DNA from: Gerris lacustris
Taxonomy: Eukaryota > Arthropoda > Insecta > Hemiptera > Gerridae
NCBI GenBank assembly: GCA_951217055.1
Contig: OX578280.1
Span: 15,291,394 to 15,355,393 of the forward strand
Length of the DNA stretch: 64,000 nt
Direction: 5' to 3'
The notes below the pieces were generated by a model, which ran no database searches, was not told the DNA's origin, and was given only the letters and a program-made list of their open reading frames with translations. Position numbers and translations under genes: made by a program. This document shows positions 57,131 through 64,000 of the stretch, one piece after another; positions within the stretch are counted from its first letter, which is position 1; the number at the start of each line of letters is the position of its first letter.

Positions 57131-57639
57131 ATATAGGAGGGAACGTTTCTCCACGTAAAATTATGTTAATTAAAAATTACTACATTAATTAGATTATTGT
57201 TAAAAACCACTGAAACGAATATTTAAATAAAGTTAGGGTTTGACCACTTTAATCCTAAGTTCAATAAATCATATGAAATAAACGGTTATGTTGCATATAA
57301 AATTTACAGGTCTTGGGTTGCAACCATAAAAAAAAAGAAATCGCAAAAACAAGTGCACTAACTAAGAATAGTACAAGGAGAAAGGCTATCAACTTGGTAA
57401 AAAAAGGTTAAACGTTTACTACAAATTTTACGATAGACGGTTCATATTAAATAGCATTGAAAAATATAAATCAATACAAGCGGTCTCCTGATTGGGAACT
57501 ATAGACGATTAATAAACATTTGTTTAATTGGTACTCTATAAATTAGTTGTTCGAAGAATACCATTTCAACCAGTCGGGAAAAATTTATTTAAGTGAAAAA
57601 TAATACTAATATCATTAATAATAAAAAAAAATAGTCTTC
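57131..57639. other. gene-free AT-rich stretch
   Basis: No supported feature. Confidence 0.5.
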
Positions 57640-58105
57640 CACAGTGTGGCACATAGCTTCTTCGCTACCTATTTCGTATAAGTACTTCAAAAGATTTTAA
57701 GAGTGCAAAAAATCTGGGGCTATCAGCGGGGCTATTCGACAAACCATCCGAATGTTATAATAATCAGATGAGTTCTGTTGAAGATATAGGTTAGATAAGG
57801 TAGATATAAATGTATTATTGTGCGCATGTGCAAGAGAAACTAATGGGTGTAGAAGGTTGAAACTATTATGGGACCAACAATGGACTAATTATGACCTACC
57901 GTCCAAACTTCATTAAAATCGGATGAGTAGTTTCTAAGATATATATCGGATCGCAAAAATTGAGTGGCAAACAGAAACAAAGCGAAAAATCTTCATTGAT
58001 GTTTGAAACGAATTTTTGGAATTTTAGCATCGGAGACATAAAAAACTTTTGTTCTTCAAAACGATCACATAGCTTCCGTTTCCTTCGGTTGGCTGAAGCA
58101 AAATG
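57640..58105 (-). repeat. family F copy, nearly full
   Basis: CACAGTGTGGCACATAGCTT to GATCACATAGCTTCCGTTTC then CTTCGGTTGGC. The middle has GTGCGCATGTGCAAGAGAAA and GGGACCAACAATGGACTAAT. Confidence 0.8.
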
Positions 58106-58142
58106 ATAATAGTAAGAATATTACTTTGATAACCGACGCACC

Positions 58143-58384
58143 GGTACTTCTTTAGATTGTTACTCCCCTGTATTTTTTTTTTTTTTTTTAAATATAAATG
58201 ACTTTGACTATAAGTAACTATTAAGACAAAGGGATGTTTAGTCCAATGTACCTAGAGACAAAGGAATATACACTTTGTTTTTATAAGGCGAGTAACAGTC
58301 TAAAGAAGAACATTCCAAACAACTTTTAGATTGTTACTCCTCTCTGGTTTTTTTATAAGGGGAGTAACAATCTAAAGAAGTGCC
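58143..58384. mobile_element. family I MITE, copy 3 (reverse)
   Basis: GGTACTTCTTTAGATTGTTA to its complement ending AAGAAGTGCC. Interior order is the reverse of copy 1. No target duplication is visible. Confidence 0.82.
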
Positions 58385-58656
58385 AACATACTAATCATTT
58401 AAATGGGAAAATAATAGACATATGGTTCTATTTAAGAACCATATGTCCAGTTTAAAAACGAAATTGATAGTGGTATAAATAATATAGGGGAAAACGTCTG
58501 TGAAACAAAATCAAGCTTAAGATGCGTGACATGATATAGTTAAGGATATCTTTTAAAATCGTTAATATAAATCTTCATGATGTGAAGTTAAAAAGGCAGT
58601 ACAACTTCTAGTATTTTGTACTGACGGTACATGATATTAATGATATTATATATATA

Positions 58657-59450
58657 CAGGGTGGTCCAAAAGTCTCCCCCCCCCCCCCTCTTAACTTTTG
58701 AACGGTTTGAGATAAATTAATGAAACTTGGGGGATCTCTACCATGCAAAGGGGAGTTTGTTTTCATGCGATCACCCACTAGGGGCAACCACCCACTTTGC
58801 CCCCAGACCACCCAACTTTAGAATTTCAAATTGGAATGTATATTTTTGATAGCATATTTGGATTCTACAGTGAAAAATAATAAACTTTCACTTGAAACTA
58901 TTTTTTCTATCTCCAATATTTTGCCCCCTACAGGGGGGGGGGGGAGAGATAGCGAAATAACCCTTCCGAAATAGTAAAAAAATAACACTTAGATCGTTAT
59001 AAAATCTAAACGTTTTGAAATAAGGTAATGGAACTTGGGGGATCTGTACCATGTAAAGGGAAGTGTTTAATCATCCACTCGCGTAGGGACTCACTAGGGG
59101 GAACCACCATTTTGCCCCCAGGCACTGAAATCTACCATTTTTATACCTTTGCCCCCCTATAGGGGGCAAAATATTGGAGATATTTTAATTTTTTACCGTA
59201 TAATCTAAATCTGCTATCAAAAATATACATTCCAGGTTTAAATTTTGAATTTAGGTGGTCTGGGGGCAAAATAGGAGGTTGCCCCTACTGCGCGATTGCA
59301 TGAAAAATAAATTCCCTTTATATGGTAAAGATCCCCTAAGTTTCATTAATTTATCTCTAACCGTTTAGATTTTACAACGTATTTTCGGAAGGGTTATTTT
59401 GCTATCTTTGCCCCCCTGTAGGGGGCAAAATATTGGAGGTAGAAAAAATA
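58657..59450. mobile_element. fold-back element starting CAGGGTGGTCCAAAAGTC
   Basis: Inverted arms: about 58690-58935 pairs with about 59190-59440 (GAAACTTGGGGGATCTCTAC and complement; CCAATATTTTGCCCCCTA and complement). A third related segment lies at 59030-59170. The CAGGGTGGTCC start after TA recalls mariner-like ends, but no matching right terminus is found, so the superfamily is uncertain. Confidence 0.7.
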
Positions 59451-59960
59451 CAACGATTTGTATCATGAAGGGTATCCATTACTTTGTCATTTATACCCCG
59501 TACACATAACAACAATTACTGTACTCTTAAAGAGCATTTCAACGATATGCATCATGAAGATGAAGGGTATTCATCACTTGTACCCCGTACCCCTGTGTAC
59601 CAAAATTTTAATTTCGTAATCTCATGTAGGCAGTGACCTTCACCTTGTTTTGAAGAAAAAGTGTGTAAATATTCATCAAATTAGGATAAAAGACACCCTC
59701 ATAAGGATACACTTCTTTTTATATAAGATATAGCTATATTTTTTAATTATACCCCCCTCCTAAGTGAAAATATGATAAAACTGTACATAACCACAATTAC
59801 TGTCCTCTTAAAGAGCTTTTCAACGATATGCATCATGAAGGATGTTCATTACTTTAACATTTGTACCCCGTACCCCTGTGTACCAAAATTAAAATTTTGA
59901 ATATTCATGTAGACAGTGATTTTCCCCTTGCTTTGAAGGTCAAGTGTGCAAATTTTCATC
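59451..59960 (+). repeat. family J segments
   Basis: TACTGTACTCTTAAAGAGC, TTTCAACGATATGCATCATG and TTTGTACCCCGTACCCCTG occur around 59470-59600 and again at 59785-59890. Confidence 0.7.
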
Positions 59961-60151
59961 GAGATGGGACTAAAAACTGTAGATTTGTATAAAGAACATG
60001 CACACATGTTGACTTTTATATATGTATGGCCGCCATCTTGAATCAATATGCCCGATTGGTAAACTATTTATCAAAAGTTACTAATTTCATAAAAGGAAGC
60101 CAACTTCTAAAATTTCAAGGTTCTAGTAAAAAGGTAAATTTTGTATATAAA

Positions 60152-60176
60152 TGGCCGCCATCTTGAATCAAGATGG
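60152..60176. repeat. 25-bp palindrome with GCCATCTTGA arms
   Basis: CCGCCATCTTGA and its complement around one central base. A single arm (GGCCGCCATCTTGAATCAAT) occurs at about 60029. Confidence 0.85.
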
Positions 60177-60311
60177 CGGATTTTTAAAATATTTCTTAGC
60201 GAGCACCTAGGAGGTAAGAGGAACACACCTAACAAAATTTCATGGTCGTAGGTCCAGTGGTTTCAGAGATATCGTGATGTGTCAGTGAGTCAGTGAGTAA
60301 GTGGTATTTGG

Positions 60312-60431
<120 letters not shown>

Positions 60432-60739
60432 TAAATAATAAAAGTTAACCTACAATCAGTAAAATATATTTTTGAGGGCCACAATATTAATGTCAGAGAG
60501 AAAAATGACATTGTGACTAACGGACGAGGGCAGGAGAATGACAAATGTGGGAAAAACTGTCAGTTGTCTTGAAACAGCTCAAATAAAATATAAGGTTTCT
60601 TTCGCTAGAGTTGACAAACCCTGGGTGAGAAAACTGCAATTATTGGTCAGATTTACATTTGGACGTAAAAATTTAAAGGTTATTCTATTTATAACTAAAA
60701 CAATTATAATAATATTTAGGTTAGTAAATAAACTTTTTG

Positions 60740-61790
60740 CCCCTTCTCAATTTTAAGGTCATCATCAGTCTGTTTATTTATAAAATTGTTTAAATCACTT
60801 TTAGGATTTATGTTAATCTCAAAAGTAAATTTTTATACATAGTTCTAGTTACTTTTATTATTATTATTGATCACCATTATTAAAACAGATAGCTAATAAA
60901 TTTACATAAACATACACTGCTAGTAATTAAAATAAAGGTCAAGTGTGTGCTAGTCAGCACACTGCGAGGGTCCGTAGGCCACACTAAATAGTGTTTAACT
61001 GTGAAGTATATAAACAGTGTTTTTTTAAAATGCTAAAAAGCTTACTTTGAACAATTCTAAGGGTCTGATATTCTCAAAACACACTCTGATAAAGTATTTT
61101 TTTGCCACTGAACCGGACTACAACCATATAAATACATCGAAAAGACCATAATTATAAAAAAAACGTATTTTGTCAATAAAAAATAAAATAATATTTTTTT
61201 TTGAAATTTCCAAAAAGTGGTATCTTTACTTTTGGTCGAAGAATGTTCAGGAATTTTTTCTGATTTTTTGCACTTCGCACAAGCGAGATAGAGGGGGGGG
61301 GGGGGGGGGGTCACGTTTCACACCCACTTCAAACTTGCCTATGCTCGCCCTATCAAAGTTATATCCAAAGAATTATATATTTTTGTAATCAGCTCGACGT
61401 ACCCTTTCATATGATACCCCTCACGGTGTCGAAAAAAAAATAAAAAAATTTTAACCCTTAAGTTTTTTTACCCTAATTTTTTTGAAAAATATTTTTTTTA
61501 AGTCGCTACATTTTTAAAATGTGGGTAGGTAAAAGACACATACATGCCAAATTTCAAAGTGATCGGACGAAAGGTGTAGCCATGAGAGCACGCGAGAGGA
61601 CACGGACAGACACACGCAGGAAAATATAAGGGTCCTTGGTTTTGCCTACGGACCCTAATGATGTATATTAGAAATTTACTTTTACCTTTACATTATTTTA
61701 AATGTGTACTATTGATTTAGAATTTGGTTGTTTTAGTATTAGACAGACTGATGATGACCTTAAAATTGAGAAGGGTCGAAATGTCTCTTA
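60740..61790. mobile_element. second fold-back with CTGATGATGACC motif, split by family B
   Basis: Inverted pair: CCCCTTCTCAATTTTAAGG (about 60740) and its complement (about 61757), continuing through CATCATCAGTCTG. It shares the motif with the 52464-53497 fold-back. Family B occupies most of the centre. Confidence 0.7.
60920..61656 (-). mobile_element. family B element, copy 2
   Basis: Reverse of copy 1: CTAG, hairpin GTGTGCTAGTCAGCACAC, AGGGTCCGTAGGCC, then TGAACCGGACTACAACCATA, a G run (61289-61310), CCAAATTTCAAAGTGATCGG and a GCCTACGGACCCT end. Confidence 0.82.
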
Positions 61791-62194
61791 ATATTGTGGA
61801 TTGACTCGCCTTATTCATTTCACACATTAATATTTCTTCATCACTCAACGTATCATCATAATAATATATAGGTAAACTATTTCTTGTAAACTGATTACAG
61901 CGGACGAAAGGAATAAAGAGCATGAAACTTAGGTCGAAAGACTTTTAACGTAATCATATAGAAAAACAGCATACCATCATACGACCTAAAAGGAAATTTA
62001 TTAACTCTAACAAAACAAAATAGTCTGTCAAGCGGTGTAGCACATATATAGCTTCCTAACGTCCTATCGTCAGATAACATTAGATAAGATTTTTTAATGA
62101 TAGGTGTTGATAAAAAAAAGTTTATTGCACATATGTGTTGACAATAATGGGTAGCTCAAGCAAAAAATCTTTAAAAGATGCAACACGACCAGAG

Positions 62195-62605
62195 GAAACT
62201 ATGTGCAACACTAATTAACAGACCATTATAAACTTTACAACTTTTTACATATTATTTAAGCTTTAAACATATAAGTTTCAACCTACTGCGTTCATTTGTC
62301 TCTCTTGCACATGCGCACAAACATACATTTATTTACCCTATATCTGATTCAAAGAAAATTTGGATGGTTTGTCGAAAGTAGCCTGCAGATAGCCTGAAAT
62401 TGATTCCAACTGCATTCGCTCTTGAAATTTTAATAAATTGAGACTTTAATTCATGCAAAGATCAAAACAATTTTGAGAGATTTAAAAAACGGGGGAATGA
62501 AATAAATTGAACAATAATAGGTTTTAAAAGTAGAAAATCATTAAAATATGCGAAATAGGACAAGAGGAAGCTGCCACACTAATTTACCAGAGTATTTAAT
62601 AATAA
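62195..62605 (+). repeat. family F copies, partial and adjacent
   Basis: A right-end scrap (GAGGAAACTATGTGCAACAC) at 62195 is followed by a longer F segment with AGTTTCAACCTACTGCGTTC, TCTCTTGCACATGCGCACAA, TTTGGATGGTTTGTCGAAAG and a second end (AAGAGGAAGCTGCCACACTA). Confidence 0.75.
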
Positions 62606-63780
62606 TTTAAGGTAAATACAATTTCTCAGTAAAAAAAAATAATGGAGGTTATTATATAACATCGACAACATCTTTGAGTTTAAAATACGTTACAACATTA
62701 GAGAAAAAAACCTATATGTTTGAAGAGGACAAGGAAGTTCTAGTGGAGAAGCTTAGTAGATACAGAAAGGTCCTGAGGATACCAATATAAAGAAGGGTGA
62801 TTAAGGAAAAGGCGCCTGAAGATCTTCGATGGCGGGTCCTACGTGAGTCGACTTGATATGGTCTTACACTAGCTGGCCTAGGCTTGGACCGAGAATAGGG
62901 ACTCTTTCCAGAAAACCCTCCTGTTTCATATAAGCAAGATGTGTCGGAACTCACCCCTGTCTTCATAATATGGGACCTTCCAAGTGAAGTAGACTTCACA
63001 TGCCGGAGTGAACCTCTAAAGCCTTCTTAAACGTGCCCTAACCAAAGACTTGTAACAGTCCTCGTCTCTAAGGGTCTAAGACACACCAGGTCCTTCTTAG
63101 CAAACATTTAACCTCTTTCTTACTTTCTACTCTTCTAATACTTTATACCCCCCCCCCCCTGCTTTTGCTTTTCTTATTTTTCCCTATTACATACCTTTTT
63201 CCGCTTATTCAGGACACATCCCAATGTAAATATCCAACAGGAACTTTAGCCTCTTTACTTCCTTTCAGGAAGCATCGTGCAGAAGTTATTTCAGGATAGT
63301 TCTGTCTTACTATCTGCCCTTACTTATGATTTTTATTTACTTTTATCTCTAAAAGGACATTGCTATTTTTAGTAAATTTTAAGTCTGTTGTCATCAAAAG
63401 GTTGAATAATAAAATACAAAGTCTTGAAGGAGTCAAATTTACTTGATTCGTGAAATTTATAAATCAAATTAATGTTACAGTGAAATATCTAATCTAAAAT
63501 TATTCAGGCACTAGAGAACCAATTTAATATGATGTATCATTTAGAGGTACGGAATTTTCGCATAAAAAAACCAGAAATTTCGCGAAATAAAAATTTAATA
63601 GTTCGAAATTTCGCTAAAATTCGCATATACTATAGTATATATATAGAATAAAACAACATTTTAATACACTTAAAATTTACCTTTAATGTTAATTTAAAGA
63701 CAACGTTGTTATTTCAACATTTGATTCTTCTAGAGTCGCTCTTCTGTCAGTAAGGACAACATTATATTAACTACTTTTTA
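62606..63780. other. gene-free stretch with one unassigned minus-strand frame
   Basis: 62712-63030 is GC-richer and open on the minus strand for about 105 codons (Ser/Arg-rich, ending at a TAG). It has a donor-like GGGTGAGTTCC at about 62958. The product is not recognised and I do not call it a gene. C run at 63149-63160. Confidence 0.4.
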
Positions 63781-64000
63781 CTTTCTCATATAAAGAGAAA
63801 GTATTGTGATGGCGCGAAAATTCGATTTTGAGATTTTGATGGATTTACACGTTTTGAGGTCCCCTGAGTCCAAAAAAGTGGTTTTTAAAAAATGTCTGTC
63901 CGTCGTCTGTCGTCTGTCGTCTGTCTGTGCAGACGCCTGGAGCCTAAACTACTGGGCCGATTTTGACGAAATTTGGCATACATGTTCAGAAAAATCATAC
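63781..64000 (-). repeat. family A end, cut by the window edge
   Basis: ACTTTCTCATATAAAGAGAA, TTGTGATGGCGCGAAAATTC, ACGTTTTGAGGTCCCCTGAG and GCATACATGTTCAGAAAAAT match the right half of family A reversed. It continues past base 64000. Confidence 0.85.

Overview
This is strongly AT-rich eukaryotic DNA that is almost entirely non-coding and built from transposable-element debris. The mixture suggests an arthropod, most likely an insect: hAT and mariner relatives, LINE remnants with a CCHC tail, tRNA-derived SINEs, tetranucleotide CAGA/TCTG arrays and long TA runs. The species cannot be named from the sequence. There are no operons, CRISPR arrays, rRNA genes or viral genes. Family letters used below are my own labels, assigned by comparing copies inside this window.

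Coding content is minimal. The best host-gene candidate is one internal exon on the minus strand at 30131-30628. It has an acceptor and a donor, and encodes 11 RLVDPP-type hexapeptides followed by a proline-rich tail. All other recognisable coding sequence is of transposon origin: the C-terminal end of a LINE ORF2 (16955-17275), a broken LINE reverse transcriptase (30786-31600), and a 39-codon mariner-type transposase scrap inside a fold-back (23642-23761).

Layout by region. 0-10 kb: small MITE with 8-bp TSD (170-410), GC-rich fold-back (2148-2793), a hAT element (3779-4794), several short tandem arrays, and family H interrupted by family G. 10-25 kb: family C, a family-A repeat with a tRNA-like part, a LINE insertion flanked by a 97-bp duplication, families B, E and D, and the mariner fold-back. 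25-32 kb: mosaic repeats, a 139-bp hAT MITE, a SINE nested in a MITE, the RLVDPP exon and the RT pseudogene. 32-37 kb: a 2.8-kb hAT element with perfect 8-bp TSD carrying an inverted pair of family F and a 62-63-bp tandem array, followed by a tRNA-headed SINE and its palindromised partner. 38-46 kb: families J, H, C, F, A and D, plus a near-perfect hairpin with 112-bp arms. 47-49 kb: a GC-richer inverted-repeat island and a satellite of thirteen 104-bp tRNA-like units with a four-unit higher-order period. 50-64 kb: E interrupted by D, a fold-back with two 447-bp arms carrying a hammerhead-like motif at both ends, tandem G copies, another fold-back, J repeats, B nested in a second fold-back, and F and A remnants.

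The elements do not form a pathway. They record repeated insertion, nesting and fold-back rearrangement. Several insertions can be dated relative to each other because an uninterrupted copy of the host repeat also lies in this window.
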